Shown here piece after piece: positions 8,808 to 18,960 of a stretch of DNA of 64,000 nt. The notes beneath the pieces were generated by a model. The model saw only the letters and a list, made by a program, of their open reading frames with translations, had not been told where the DNA came from and searched no databases. This DNA comes from Lunatimonas salinarum (GTDB taxonomy: Bacteria > Bacteroidota > Bacteroidia > Cytophagales > Cyclobacteriaceae), in the NCBI RefSeq assembly GCF_017811155.1, contig NZ_JACVCV010000007.1:235392-299391 (forward strand), written 5' to 3'. Each line of letters begins with the position of its first letter. Position 1 is the stretch's first letter. Made by a program: the position numbers and the translations under genes.

Positions 8808-11201
8808 ATGAAGGTAATTTATGCAATCCTTTTGGGGATTTTTTTTCAACTAGCCATTTATGGTGCGTCCCATGCGCAAAGTGCAGAGGTGTTGAGTGGG
8901 GTGGTCTTGGATAAATCAACCAACGAGCCACTTCCCGGGGCTAATGTGTATTGGAGTCAGTCCTTAAGCCAAGGGGTAGTCAGTGATCCGGATGGAGCGT
9001 TTGATTTGCCTTTGGTCTCGTTACCCTCTGAGCTCGTGGTATCCTTTATAGGGTATGAGCCGATTAAACGGTCAATCTCACAAAGTGATCTCGGCAAAGA
9101 GCTGAAAGTATTCTTGAGTGCTGAGGAGATGTCGCTAGAGGAAGTGGTGGTTCGCGATATCCGGGAAAACAACAATGTAGTGGGAGTTCAGATGGGGCAG
9201 ACAAAACTGCCCGGTTCGGTGATAAAGCGTATTCCAGCACTATTCGGTGAGGTAGATTTGCTGCGTAGTTTGCAGTTTTTGCCGGGAGTAAATACTGCAG
9301 GCGAGGGTACCACTGGGTTGTTTGTACGAGGAGGTTCCGCCGACCAAAACTTGGTTCAACTGGATGGCGCCCCTATTTACAATCCATCGCATTTTTTTGG
9401 GTTTTTTTCGGTATTCAACCCGGATGCATTAGAAGATGTGTCGCTCAGTAAGGGGCACATACCTGCCCGTTTTGGAGGAAGGCTATCATCCTTGATTGAT
9501 GTTTCGTTAAAGGAAGGCAATTCACAGCAGCTCCGGGGAGAAGGAGGAATAGGAAGCATTAGCTCCCGCCTCACCATAGAAGGGCCTCTTTCCTCTGGCA
9601 ATTCTTCGTTTATCCTTTCAGGTCGACGAACGTATGCGGATCTTTTTTTGAATTTTTCGCCGAACGAAAACGTGCGAAACAATCAGTTGTATTTTTACGA
9701 TACGAGTGGCAAGTTCATGTGGCGTATCAAGGATCGGGATAAGATTACCTTGGCAACTTATTATGGCGCCGATTTTCTGGGAGCGGGGGGGCAGTTTGGG
9801 TTAGGCTGGACGAATTGGGTGTCGTCGCTGAACTGGACTCGCTCGCTGAAGGACAACCTTTTTCTCGATGTCAAGGGGTATCATAGTTATTACAAGTACC
9901 TAATCGATTTCACCGATCCGGATATTGGATTCGATTGGACAAATAGTCTTTCAGAGTCAGGCTTGAGGGGAGAGCTTCATTACGTGCCAATGGAGGGTGC
10001 CGATATCCACGTAGGGATGCACAGTCAGGTGTATCACTTTTCGCCTGTCAGGCTTGTTCCCCGACCGGAAAGTGTGATAGAGCCCCTAAGAACCAATCCC
10101 AAAACCGGTTTTCAGAATAACCTGTTTCTAAACTGGGCTCAAGCGGTTTCAAAACAGTTTTTCATGGAGGCGGGACTTCGGTGGAGCCATTATCAGCAAA
10201 TAGGGCCGGGCACAGATTACCTGTATGAGGGCGAAGATCCTGCTAGTGGAGCCATTACAGATACCCTAAGCTATCAGTTTGGGCAACGAATGAACACCTA
10301 TCAGGGATGGGAACCTCGGCTCGCATTAAGGTACCTTTTTGGAGAATCCCTTTCGGTTAAAGGTGCCTACAATCGTAACTTTCAGTACGTACAAATCGCT
10401 ACGAATAATTCAGCCGGATTGCCCATTGACAGGTGGACACCAGCAGGTACCTATATTAAGCCGGTGAGAAGTGATCAAGTTTCGCTCGGAGTCTTTAAGA
10501 ATTTGGATAACAACCGATTTGAACTTTCTGTGGAGGGCTATTACAAGGATTTCGACCAGGTAATTGATCTGAGGCAGGGAGCGAGTATCTTATTCAGTGA
10601 TAATTTAGAGACGGAAATTCTAACTGGAAGGGGATGGGCCTATGGGGTAGAGTTTCTGCTTAGAAAAAATCTAGGCAAAACTACCGGATGGCTGGCGTAC
10701 ACTTGGTCTCGTGTTTTTCGGCAGATAAATGGCATTAACGAGGATCGTCCTTTTAATCCCCGATTTGACCGTCCGCATGATGTAAGTTTGGTGCTGAACC
10801 ACCGACTGAGTAACCGGGTGGAACTATCCGGGACGTTTGTATACAGTAGTGGTGTAGCAGTTACCTTTCCTGTTGGATCTTATGTGGTGGATAATCAGCG
10901 AGTACCACTTTACAGTCCCCGCAGAAACGAAGATCGCTTTCCCGATTATCACCGGATGGATCTCTCTGTGAACCTTAAAAACAAAGATAAAGGTCGGTGG
11001 TGGAAGGGTAGCTGGAACTTTAGCATTTACAATGTGTACAATCGAAAAAACCCTTTCTCATATCAGTTTACCGAGATATACAACAACGATTTTCGGGTCA
11101 CTCCTTCATCGGGGGAAGAAATTTCTTCCGTACGACCAGGGGTGGTAATGACCTACCTTTTTGGAATCCTCCCATCGATAACCTATAATTTTGAATTTTA
11201 A
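8808..11201 (+). CDS. TonB-dependent receptor with carboxypeptidase-regulatory-like domain
   Basis: A 797-residue outer-membrane protein. The signal peptide ends at YGASHAQ. Residues about 25-110 are a CarboxypepD_reg-like domain (LSGVVLDKSTNEPLPGANVY). The plug follows at about 125-230 (LFGEVDLLRSLQFLPGV then GLFVRGGSADQNLVQLDGAP), and a 22-strand-type barrel ends in aromatic PSITYNFEF. It would import an unknown ligand using TonB energy. The next gene, a DUF4249-type lipoprotein, begins one base after the stop, a pairing common in Bacteroidota. The 244 bases upstream hold a divergent promoter region, including the separated inverted repeat TGTTGGCT/AGCCAACA (8685-8692, 8739-8746). Confidence 0.93.
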   Translation: MKVIYAILLGIFFQLAIYGASHAQSAEVLSGVVLDKSTNEPLPGANVYWSQSLSQGVVSDPDGAFDLPLVSLPSELVVSFIGYEPIKRSISQSDLGKELKVFLSAEEMSLEEVVVRDIRENNNVVGVQMGQTKLPGSVIKRIPALFGEVDLLRSLQFLPGVNTAGEGTTGLFVRGGSADQNLVQLDGAPIYNPSHFFGFFSVFNPDALEDVSLSKGHIPARFGGRLSSLIDVSLKEGNSQQLRGEGGIGSISSRLTIEGPLSSGNSSFILSGRRTYADLFLNFSPNENVRNNQLYFYDTSGKFMWRIKDRDKITLATYYGADFLGAGGQFGLGWTNWVSSLNWTRSLKDNLFLDVKGYHSYYKYLIDFTDPDIGFDWTNSLSESGLRGELHYVPMEGADIHVGMHSQVYHFSPVRLVPRPESVIEPLRTNPKTGFQNNLFLNWAQAVSKQFFMEAGLRWSHYQQIGPGTDYLYEGEDPASGAITDTLSYQFGQRMNTYQGWEPRLALRYLFGESLSVKGAYNRNFQYVQIATNNSAGLPIDRWTPAGTYIKPVRSDQVSLGVFKNLDNNRFELSVEGYYKDFDQVIDLRQGASILFSDNLETEILTGRGWAYGVEFLLRKNLGKTTGWLAYTWSRVFRQINGINEDRPFNPRFDRPHDVSLVLNHRLSNRVELSGTFVYSSGVAVTFPVGSYVVDNQRVPLYSPRRNEDRFPDYHRMDLSVNLKNKDKGRWWKGSWNFSIYNVYNRKNPFSYQFTEIYNNDFRVTPSSGEEISSVRPGVVMTYLFGILPSITYNFEF

Positions 11202-11202
11202 C

Positions 11203-12030
11203 ATGAAATATTTCTTATTCCTTTTTGGTATGCTAACGCTTATTTCCTGTCAGGAAGAGGTGTATCTAGATCTTCGGAATCAGGAACGTATACCGGTGAT
11301 AGAAGCATACTGGACCGACAATCCTGCACTCAATCGGGTCAAGATTAGCTACGGAAGGGACTATTACGATACTGCTTCCAATGCACTGGAAGCGGAGGCC
11401 GATGTGCGCATCACAAACCTTTCTACAGGAGAGGAAATTCCCTTTGGCTTCTCCGAGGACTTTCAGCGGTACCTCCCTACCAGGTATTTTTCGGGAAGGA
11501 GGGGGGATCGCTACCAACTGGAAGTGTTGCTCGGTGATCAGGTTTATCGTTCAGAGGGCGCCTTATTGGAACCTCCTGTATTGGATAGCATTGTTTATCA
11601 ATTTAGGGAGGAGCGGCTCTTTTCAGAAGAAGGATATTACCTGACCGTTTATGGTAAAATTCCCTTCGATACCGATAATTACTACCGGGTGAGAGTTACT
11701 CGTAACGATACGCTATTAACTGGAAGGCAAGACTACCTGTTGTTTGATGACACGTTTGGAACCTCCATTTTGGACAATGGGTTCGAGTTGGGAGGATTTA
11801 CTTTTCAAGCTGGTGACAAGGTAAAGCTGGAACTTTTTAGGTTAAACCAACCCGCCTATGACTACTTGAATGACTTGGTAAATCTTCTTTTTAACGATGG
11901 AGGGCTTTTTAGCCCTCCGCCTCAAAATCCCCGATCGAACATTCAGGTGGTACAGGGTAATGGACGTGTAGAGGGGTATTTCGTGGTTGCGCCAGTTCTG
12001 GCCGAGACAGTAACCATTCCAATTGAGTGA
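11203..12030 (+). CDS. DUF4249-type lipoprotein partner of the TonB receptor
   Basis: The ATG at 11203 is chosen because it starts a clean lipoprotein signal (MKYFLFLFGMLTLISC) one base after the receptor stop codon; a TTG 12 bases upstream is in frame but inside the receptor gene. The mature protein has about 260 residues, rich in beta strands, starting CQEEVYLDL. The body (IPVIEAYWTDNPALNRVKIS, EADVRITNLSTGEEIPF, YRVRVTRND) matches the DUF4249 family found beside TonB-dependent receptors. It is probably an outer-membrane lipoprotein helping to capture the receptor ligand. Its 3' end is only 4 bases from the convergent RND gene. Confidence 0.8.
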   Translation: MKYFLFLFGMLTLISCQEEVYLDLRNQERIPVIEAYWTDNPALNRVKISYGRDYYDTASNALEAEADVRITNLSTGEEIPFGFSEDFQRYLPTRYFSGRRGDRYQLEVLLGDQVYRSEGALLEPPVLDSIVYQFREERLFSEEGYYLTVYGKIPFDTDNYYRVRVTRNDTLLTGRQDYLLFDDTFGTSILDNGFELGGFTFQAGDKVKLELFRLNQPAYDYLNDLVNLLFNDGGLFSPPPQNPRSNIQVVQGNGRVEGYFVVAPVLAETVTIPIE

Positions 12031-12034
12031 TAGC

Positions 12035-15000
12035 TTATTCTTCGTTAGTTGAACTACCGGATTTAAGTCTACGTAGCTCTTCTTTTGAATAAGCCATTTT
12101 GGTGATCAATACGAACAAGATGGGAACCAATGAAATGGTGAAAAAAGTAGCCGTCAGCATGCCTCCCAGTACGGTCCATCCGATTGTCTGTCTAGCCACA
12201 GATCCTGCTCCCCCGGCAAAAGCCAAAGGTACTACCCCCAAGATGAAGGCAAAGGAGGTCATTAGGATGGGTCGCAGGCGCAGTTTGGCTGCGATGGTAG
12301 CCGCCTTTTTGATAGACATTCCTCTGTCTACACGTTCCTTTGCGTATTCTACGATCAGAATAGCGTTTTTGGCGGCGAGGGCCACCAGGGTGAGCAAGCC
12401 AATCTGCGCATAGACGTTGTTCGTCAGGGAAGGGAATAGCGAAAGTGTAACCATCGCTCCAAAGACACCCGAAGGGACCGCAAGCAACACCGAAAAGGGC
12501 ACGGACCAACTTTCATACAAAGCGGTAAGGCAAAGAAAGACGAAAACGATAGACAAAAGGAAGATTATCAGGGTGCTACCGCCTGATTTGATTTCCTCCC
12601 GGCTGATTCCGGAGAAATCGATTGAAAAGCCTGCCGGCAGACGGGAAGCAACTTCTCGGATTCGCTCAATGGCTTGTCCGGAACTGTAGCCATTTGCGGC
12701 ATCCCCATTGACCGTCGCCGAGCGGAATAGGTTGAAATGGCTGATCAAGGGTGCGTTTTCCACCAGTTCCGTCTCCACCAAGCTGCTGATCGGCGTCATC
12801 TTTCCCTGATTATTTCTAACAAAAAAGCTATTTAGCGACTGTAGGCTTTCGCGATACATGGTGTCCGCTTGGGCCACCACACGGAAATTTCTTCCATACA
12901 GGATAAAATCATTGACATAGATACTTCCAAGGAACGTTTGCAGTGTTGCAAAAGCCTCGCCAATATTCACCCCCTGCCGGGCGGCTTTCTCCCTATCCAA
13001 GTTTACCTTATAGGCAGGTGTAGTCGCACTGAAAAAGCTAAACGCGTTGGCAATTTCCTCAGACTGGTTAAGCTGTCCTACGAACTCCTTTAGTTCGGCT
13101 TCAAATTCCTGAACGCTAAGAATTCCTTCCATTTCCTGCAATACCACACTAAAGCCTGAAGTGCTGCCTAGGCCGGGGATCGCTGCAGGGGCTACAATCA
13201 CAATGGAAGCCTCCGGGAGCTTTTCGGCGAGTTCTTTCAAAAGCCGATCCCGGATTTCGAATGCTCCCTGCCCATCACCCTTGCGTTCACTCCAGGGTTT
13301 CAGTTGGCAGAAGACGGTGCCACTGTTCGATTTGCTCGAAAAGTTCACGGCATTGAGTCCGGTCACCGCCGTAAAGTGATAAATGTCTTTCTCTTCGCCA
13401 AGAATTTCCATGAGCCGTTGGATGGTTTCCAGGCTGCGCGCTGTCGAGGCACCTTCTGGTAGCTGATAGGTGACAAAGAGCCGCCCTTCGTCTTCGTTGG
13501 GTATAAAGCCCGTGGGTTTTTGTTGAAAAAGAAACCAAGTGAGCCCTCCCAACAAAGCCAAGCCAATCATAAAAGGGACCGTGTAGCCGTAGCTGTCACC
13601 CACCAGCTTTTCATAGCGGTTGTTGGCTGCATCAAACTTCCGGTTAAACCAATTGAAAAAACGATTAATGCCTCGCGACTTTTCGTTTATTGACGAGGGC
13701 TTTAGGATGAGGGAACATAGGGCTGGGGTCAAGGAAAGCGCCACAAAACCGGATATGAGCCCCGATGCCGCCACAGCCATCGCAAATTGCTGGTAGAGTC
13801 GGCCGACGATTCCGGGAATAAACCCTACAGGTATGAATACGGCGGCTACTATCAGCGACATTGCCACGACCGGCCCCGCAATATCTCCCATGGCTTTTTT
13901 GACGGCTTCTTTGGCAGATAGCCCCTCGCGCTCCATATAAGCCATCGTAGCTTCCACGACTACAATGGCATCGTCTACCACAATGCCTATCGCCAATACA
14001 AACCCGAATAGCGTCAGGTTATTGATGGAAAATCCAAATGGCAAGAACAAGGCAAAAGTCCCGATGATGGAGACCGGAATTATCAGAATGGGGATGAGGG
14101 TACTGCGCCAGTTCTGGAGAAATAGGTACACTACAAAGGATACGAGCAAGAGCGCCAAGATCAATGTTTCGATCACTTCTCCTATGGAAACCCGTACTAC
14201 CGAAGCCGATTCAAAAGGGATTACGTAGTCGATGTCTTTTGGAAAGGACGCTTTAAGTCTTTCCATTGTTTCGATAATGCCTTCTTCCACGTCAAGGATA
14301 TTGCTGTCAGGCGTCTGAAACACAATCAGGTAGGCTGCCGGCTTTTTGTCCGTAAAATTGTTGACGCTGTAGTCAAACCTACCAAGTTCCACTCTTGCCA
14401 CATCTTTCAGGTATACAATGCGGCCATCTTCTTCCGACACCTTGAGAATGACATTTTCAAATTCCTTCTCCGTTTGCAGTCTTCCGTTGGTAAATAGCGT
14501 GTATTCAAATGCTTGGTATGACTGCTGTGGCGGGGTGCCGATCGAACCGGCGGCCACTTGAATGTTTTGCTGCCTCAGGGCGTTGGTGATTTCACTGGCA
14601 GTAATCCCCAATTGAAACAGCTTATCTGGCTGGAGCCATATCCGCATGCTAAAGTCTTGCGCCCTGGTAAAAATATCCCCTATACCGGGGACACGCAACA
14701 ATTCGTCCTTTACATAGATATTGGCGTAATTGTTTAGAAAATCAATTCCGTGGCTCCCCTCTGGCGAAAACAGGGAAACAATGAGGAGTAAGCTTGGATT
14801 TCGCTGGCGTATGGTGACACCCAAACGCCTAACCTCTTCCGGTAACAGTGGTTCCGCGATATTTATCCGGTTTTGAACCTCGACCGCTGCGGCGTTGATA
14901 TCGGTGCCCACCTCAAAGGTAATGCTTATCGTAAGCCTCCCTTCGTTGCTGCTGGTGCTTTCCATATATGCCATACCGGGCGTACCGTTTATCTGTGTTT

Positions 15001-15199
15001 CCAGCGGGGTTGCCACGGTCCGTTCGATGGTTTCCGCATCTGCACCTGTGTAGGTGGCAGACACTTGGATCACCGGAGGTGTAATTCTTGGATATTGGGA
15101 AACAGGAAGGTTCACAATCGCCAATGTGCCCAATAACAGGATGAGTAGGGAAAGCACAATGGCCGCATTTGGCCGGTCAATAAAAAAGGCTGAAATCAT
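12035..15199 (-). CDS. RND efflux pump inner-membrane transporter (AcrB/HAE1 family)
   Basis: A 1054-residue proton-driven multidrug exporter subunit of full family length. The N-terminus MISAFFIDRPNAAIVLSLLI is classic for AcrB/MexB. The proton-relay pair sits in IGIVVDDAIVVVE near residue 407-408, matching AcrB D407/D408. The second half repeats the fold and ends with a short cytoplasmic tail. It works as a trimer with the adaptor and TolC proteins encoded just upstream in the same operon. Its start codon overlaps the adaptor stop by 4 bases (ATGA). The substrate range cannot be read from sequence. Confidence 0.96.
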   Translation of the reverse strand: MISAFFIDRPNAAIVLSLLILLLGTLAIVNLPVSQYPRITPPVIQVSATYTGADAETIERTVATPLETQINGTPGMAYMESTSSNEGRLTISITFEVGTDINAAAVEVQNRINIAEPLLPEEVRRLGVTIRQRNPSLLLIVSLFSPEGSHGIDFLNNYANIYVKDELLRVPGIGDIFTRAQDFSMRIWLQPDKLFQLGITASEITNALRQQNIQVAAGSIGTPPQQSYQAFEYTLFTNGRLQTEKEFENVILKVSEEDGRIVYLKDVARVELGRFDYSVNNFTDKKPAAYLIVFQTPDSNILDVEEGIIETMERLKASFPKDIDYVIPFESASVVRVSIGEVIETLILALLLVSFVVYLFLQNWRSTLIPILIIPVSIIGTFALFLPFGFSINNLTLFGFVLAIGIVVDDAIVVVEATMAYMEREGLSAKEAVKKAMGDIAGPVVAMSLIVAAVFIPVGFIPGIVGRLYQQFAMAVAASGLISGFVALSLTPALCSLILKPSSINEKSRGINRFFNWFNRKFDAANNRYEKLVGDSYGYTVPFMIGLALLGGLTWFLFQQKPTGFIPNEDEGRLFVTYQLPEGASTARSLETIQRLMEILGEEKDIYHFTAVTGLNAVNFSSKSNSGTVFCQLKPWSERKGDGQGAFEIRDRLLKELAEKLPEASIVIVAPAAIPGLGSTSGFSVVLQEMEGILSVQEFEAELKEFVGQLNQSEEIANAFSFFSATTPAYKVNLDREKAARQGVNIGEAFATLQTFLGSIYVNDFILYGRNFRVVAQADTMYRESLQSLNSFFVRNNQGKMTPISSLVETELVENAPLISHFNLFRSATVNGDAANGYSSGQAIERIREVASRLPAGFSIDFSGISREEIKSGGSTLIIFLLSIVFVFLCLTALYESWSVPFSVLLAVPSGVFGAMVTLSLFPSLTNNVYAQIGLLTLVALAAKNAILIVEYAKERVDRGMSIKKAATIAAKLRLRPILMTSFAFILGVVPLAFAGGAGSVARQTIGWTVLGGMLTATFFTISLVPILFVLITKMAYSKEELRRLKSGSSTNEE

Positions 15200-16305
15200 G
15201 GATTAGCCTCCTTTTTAATCTGTATGGGATCCCCTTCTGAGAGACGTTGAATGCCTGCAACAACCACTTGTTGCCCTTCTGAAAGGCCGTCTTCTACCAC
15301 GATCCGTCCGTTCGATTTGATGCCTGTTTGTACCCTTTGTTGCCTCGCCTCGCCCTCTTCCGCCACAAAAACATAGGTCTCTCCCAGCCGCTCCACCAAG
15401 GCACTGTTGGGTACCGTCAGTTTTTGCCCGGCCACGGGTATATGCACCGTTAGCCTATTGCTCATACCGGGTTTGAGCGTACCGTCCGGGTTCGGAAAGC
15501 TAAGGCGAATCTGAATCGTACCCGTGCCCGGATCTACCGCCCTATCGATAATCTCAATTTTTCCGGGAAGGGGGTATTCGTTACCATTTGCCATGGTGAG
15601 CCGGAATACCGAATCCCTCATGGTCAGCTCTTCATTTTTTTGCATTTCTAAAAAGAGCGGTAGGGATCTTTCGTCTGCAAAGAAGTCCAGCCCGATGGGA
15701 TCATTTGAGCTGATCACATTCAAAGCGGTTTGTCCAGGATTTACCAACGCTCCCAATCTTACCGATGAAAACCCAATGGTACCATCAAAGGGCGCCCGTA
15801 TGGTTGCATAGTCAAGATTCACCTGGGCGCTTTCCACTTCTGCTTTTGCGCTGATTAATTCCTGCTCCGCGTTATTGAGTAACGTGAGCGCATCATCATA
15901 GATTTGAGCAGCCACGGCGTTACCCTCCCTTAGGCGCTCGTATCTTGATACGTCGCGCTGAATTCGTTGATGGTTGGCCTGTGCTATCCGTAACCGTGAG
16001 CTGGCCTGATCGAGAGAGGCTGTGTATCGGGTTTGATCTATCCGGTACAGTACCTGGCCTTTTCTCACTTGTTGTCCGTCTTTTACCGGAATGTCTATTA
16101 CATACCCAGCCACATCTGCACGAAGCTCCACCTCCTTTAGTGCGACGACTGTCCCTGGATAGGTTTGTTCATTGGTTACGGATTCCAGTTTTACCAAATC
16201 GACGGTGACCGTGGTCAGGGGATTTTCTCGTACCGTTTCTTGGGTGCAGCTTACTATGCCCAGCAGGCATAAAAATATCGCTGGTATTTTTGATGTCTGA
16301 ATCAT
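15196..16305 (-). CDS. RND efflux periplasmic adaptor (membrane fusion protein)
   Basis: A 369-residue adaptor with a lipoprotein signal (FLCLLGIVSC, Cys about 20). The lipoyl-like half motifs are visible: VVALKEVELRADVAGYVIDI with GQQVRKGQVLYRID before the hairpin, and VNLDYATIRAPFDGTIGFSS after it. A coiled-coil hairpin spans about 100-150, and a beta-barrel and membrane-proximal domain follow. It bridges the RND trimer and the outer-membrane channel. ATGA overlaps at both ends couple it to the channel and pump genes. Confidence 0.95.
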   Translation of the reverse strand: MIQTSKIPAIFLCLLGIVSCTQETVRENPLTTVTVDLVKLESVTNEQTYPGTVVALKEVELRADVAGYVIDIPVKDGQQVRKGQVLYRIDQTRYTASLDQASSRLRIAQANHQRIQRDVSRYERLREGNAVAAQIYDDALTLLNNAEQELISAKAEVESAQVNLDYATIRAPFDGTIGFSSVRLGALVNPGQTALNVISSNDPIGLDFFADERSLPLFLEMQKNEELTMRDSVFRLTMANGNEYPLPGKIEIIDRAVDPGTGTIQIRLSFPNPDGTLKPGMSNRLTVHIPVAGQKLTVPNSALVERLGETYVFVAEEGEARQQRVQTGIKSNGRIVVEDGLSEGQQVVVAGIQRLSEGDPIQIKKEANP

Positions 16306-17633
16306 GGTTCTGATTGGATTTCGCCTCTGGCCCGTTGCAGGGAGGTCTTACTGGTCAGCACGCCGAACAAGGAGCGGTAATAGTTGATTCTCGCAGTACG
16401 TAAATCGGTTTCTGCTACTATTAGCTCTAGGAAATTTTTGATTCCCTCTTGATATTGTAGGCTGATGATCTCGTAGATTTCTTCGGCAAGCTGTTTGTTG
16501 CCTTCTTGGGTTTTGAACTGGTACAGCTGTTTTTTGTAGTTGCTTAGCGCCTCTTGCAGCTCGGTACTGATGGTGTTGGAAAGCGCGTTCTTCTCCAATT
16601 CCAGGTTCTGCCGCTTCAATGCGGCTATCTTGTAGTCATGTCTCCTTCGACCTCCCTGAAAGATTGGGTATGACAATCGCAGGCCTATGAGGGAAAATGG
16701 ATAGGCTTGTTGGTACAGCGTGTTTCCGATGGGGCTTAAGAACAAAAGGTTGTAGTTATAAAAAGCCGACAGCGAGGGTAAGAACCTCCGCTTCTCGTAG
16801 CTTAATTCCGCATCCTGTAGGGCGACTTGGGTCTGTAGCAATCGAAATTCAATGCGTTGTTCTGGAACGAATCCTTGTAACGTGTCTATGTGGATTTCCT
16901 GTAAAAGCTGCTCGTAGGGTGCGTATAGGGTGAGATCGGCAGAACCAGGTCTGCCCAGCAGCTCATTAAGTTGGGCTTTGCGGATTTCAATATCTTGTTG
17001 ATATTGGTACAAGGCAGCTTGCGTATTTTGAAGCGTCATCTCTGCCCGTTTTAGGTCAATCTGGTCTGTCAGTCCGGCTTCATAGAGCAGCTGGGCATCG
17101 GTAAGCTGCTTTTGCTGACGGCGTAGGTCCTCTTGGGTAAGGCTGACTTGCTCTTGAGCCAACAAGACTTCATAAAACATCTGGGTAACCGCAACTGTCA
17201 GGTTGGTTTTTAATTCTTGCAGCAATTGATCGGCCTGTTTTTTTTGATCGTCCGATTGCTGAAGGCTCCGGATCAATTCGTTGTCGATGATTGGCTGATC
17301 TGCTGAAAAGCGCAGACTCGAATTAAATGGAACGCCCGTTCTTACCTCCTGAAATTCACCTGACTCAGGGTTGTTGAAATCCGGAAAAATAGCTACTGGT
17401 TGGCTAAAATACCGGTTGTAATCTCCTGCCATTCCAACCTGTGGCATCCAGCCCGAGAGAGCTGATTTTACCTCATTAACGCTAATGATACGCTGATTTT
17501 CAACCTGCTTGAGTAAGGGGTTGTTTTCCATGGCCATATCCAGCACCGCTTCCAGTTCCAGATTCTGTGCCCATAGTTTCCCAGGGGTTACGTAGCAAAG
17601 TATTAGCCATGCAAAGATTATGTTTTTAATCAT
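16302..17633 (-). CDS. TolC-family outer-membrane efflux channel
   Basis: A 443-residue protein with a signal peptide ending near KLWAQ. It contains two OEP-type repeats of long amphipathic helices (for example LTDAQLLYEAGLTDQIDLKR and LQYQEGIKNFLELIVAETDL), as in TolC/OprM. It forms the trimeric channel through the outer membrane and periplasm for the downstream adaptor and pump. The gene is first of the three-gene operon and its stop overlaps the adaptor start. No regulator gene of the TetR or MarR type is adjacent. Confidence 0.93.
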   Translation of the reverse strand: MIKNIIFAWLILCYVTPGKLWAQNLELEAVLDMAMENNPLLKQVENQRIISVNEVKSALSGWMPQVGMAGDYNRYFSQPVAIFPDFNNPESGEFQEVRTGVPFNSSLRFSADQPIIDNELIRSLQQSDDQKKQADQLLQELKTNLTVAVTQMFYEVLLAQEQVSLTQEDLRRQQKQLTDAQLLYEAGLTDQIDLKRAEMTLQNTQAALYQYQQDIEIRKAQLNELLGRPGSADLTLYAPYEQLLQEIHIDTLQGFVPEQRIEFRLLQTQVALQDAELSYEKRRFLPSLSAFYNYNLLFLSPIGNTLYQQAYPFSLIGLRLSYPIFQGGRRRHDYKIAALKRQNLELEKNALSNTISTELQEALSNYKKQLYQFKTQEGNKQLAEEIYEIISLQYQEGIKNFLELIVAETDLRTARINYYRSLFGVLTSKTSLQRARGEIQSEP

Positions 17634-17750
17634 TTTGAGATAAAAAGTATCGTATGTACGAATCTAATTTAGCTTCGGATCGGATTAGAAGGTGCCTCTA
17701 TCCAATGGCAGAAGTGGCAGCCCTTGCAAGGTAGTGATTTTTTTTCGATG

Positions 17751-18584
17751 TCATAAAAAGTCTGCAACCCAGTTGGTGCTTTTTTCCCATAGGTCATCCC
17801 GTAGTTTTTTTGAATGGGCCAGTTTGGAAGGCTTAGAGGGTTTGCTTTTATTGAAATAGGCACCATTCCATTCATCCTTAAGTGGGGAGTTGGCCAGGTA
17901 AAGGGTGGTTCGAGCCCCTGCTTCTGCTGAGATCATAAATGGCTGGGAAAGTTTGATCAACCACCTGAAAGCGCCGGTAAACTGACCACCAAAATTGGTC
18001 TTGACCACACCAGGATGCAGGGAGTAGGCACCTAGTCCTTCGTGGGCGTATTTTTCCTGAAGCGATTTGGAAAAGAGGATATTGTACAGTTTTGCGTTGG
18101 CATAAGCTGGAAAGGAACTGTAGTTTTTCGCGGTATTCACTTGGTTCAGCTTAGGATTTGCAGCCCGATGAGCTTCTGAACTGACATTGATGATGCGCGG
18201 ATTTTTCGCATTCAAAAGGAGCGGCATTATTTTTTGGGTCAATAGGAAGTGTCCAAGGTGGTTTACTTGGAAGGTGGTTTCAAACCCATCACGGGTAATG
18301 GTCCCCTCTGGAAATATACCTCCGGCGTTATTGATCAATAGATCCAATGTGGCAATTTTTCCTCCTATGTAATCAGCGGCTGCGGCGACAGATTTTAGGT
18401 CCTCTAAGTCGCAATAAACCACTTCGAATCGGTCTCTTGGAAGGTCTTTAGGGAGTTCTCCCAACAAAATGCTTGCTTTCTTTTCGTTTCTTACCAATAA
18501 AAATAGGCGTTGACATTGGGTACTGAGGCCTTTGACCGTTTCAGCACCTATGCCAGAGGTGCATCCGGTGATAACTGCATTCAT
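17751..18584 (-). CDS. Short-chain dehydrogenase/reductase (retinol-dehydrogenase-like)
   Basis: A 277-residue SDR with an intact classical pattern: cofactor motif T6-G-x-x-x-G-I-G13, NNAG at 85-88, catalytic serine in IINVSSEAHR (about 135), and Y161-x-x-x-K165. It resembles the retinol dehydrogenase/WW-oxidoreductase-like branch (HPGVVKTNFGG after the active site). It is an NAD(P)H-dependent oxidoreductase with unknown substrate. The gene stands alone, separated by 117 bases from the RND operon that runs in the same direction. Confidence 0.88.
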   Translation of the reverse strand: MNAVITGCTSGIGAETVKGLSTQCQRLFLLVRNEKKASILLGELPKDLPRDRFEVVYCDLEDLKSVAAAADYIGGKIATLDLLINNAGGIFPEGTITRDGFETTFQVNHLGHFLLTQKIMPLLLNAKNPRIINVSSEAHRAANPKLNQVNTAKNYSSFPAYANAKLYNILFSKSLQEKYAHEGLGAYSLHPGVVKTNFGGQFTGAFRWLIKLSQPFMISAEAGARTTLYLANSPLKDEWNGAYFNKSKPSKPSKLAHSKKLRDDLWEKSTNWVADFL

Positions 18585-18960
18585 ATGGGCAAGGGTTTAA
18601 AGGGTTGTTTAGGGGTACTAACTGGAGATTTCCGTTTATTGTTCGTTTAGGATACCAATATTTCAAATTAGAAGGCGATTCCGAGCACGGTCATTTGGTG
18701 CGAAGGGGGGGGCGTGATGATAGGCGAATCGGTCACAAAAAACCGGTAGGTGGGCATCGACTAGGTTGGCGGGGAAATTCGGCCTGACTTGCCTAAAAAG
18801 GCCGTCCATATGCTATTTTTTTCTATTTTTGTCCGACTAATTCTCACCATTTCACCCTAATGCAGTTGACCATTGAGTTGATATGCTAAGTTAGTAGGTT
18901 GTCAATCAATTGTTTGTACATCGGGTTTGGACAATCAGGTGTTATTGAAACCGTTCCGTC
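18585..18960. other. Intergenic region between divergent genes
   Basis: No gene is supported in these 376 bases. A Bacteroidota -7-like box TATTTTTG occurs on the plus strand at 18824-18831, about 130 bases before the acyltransferase start. A G-rich run lies near 18705-18712. Nothing else is recognised. Confidence 0.4.
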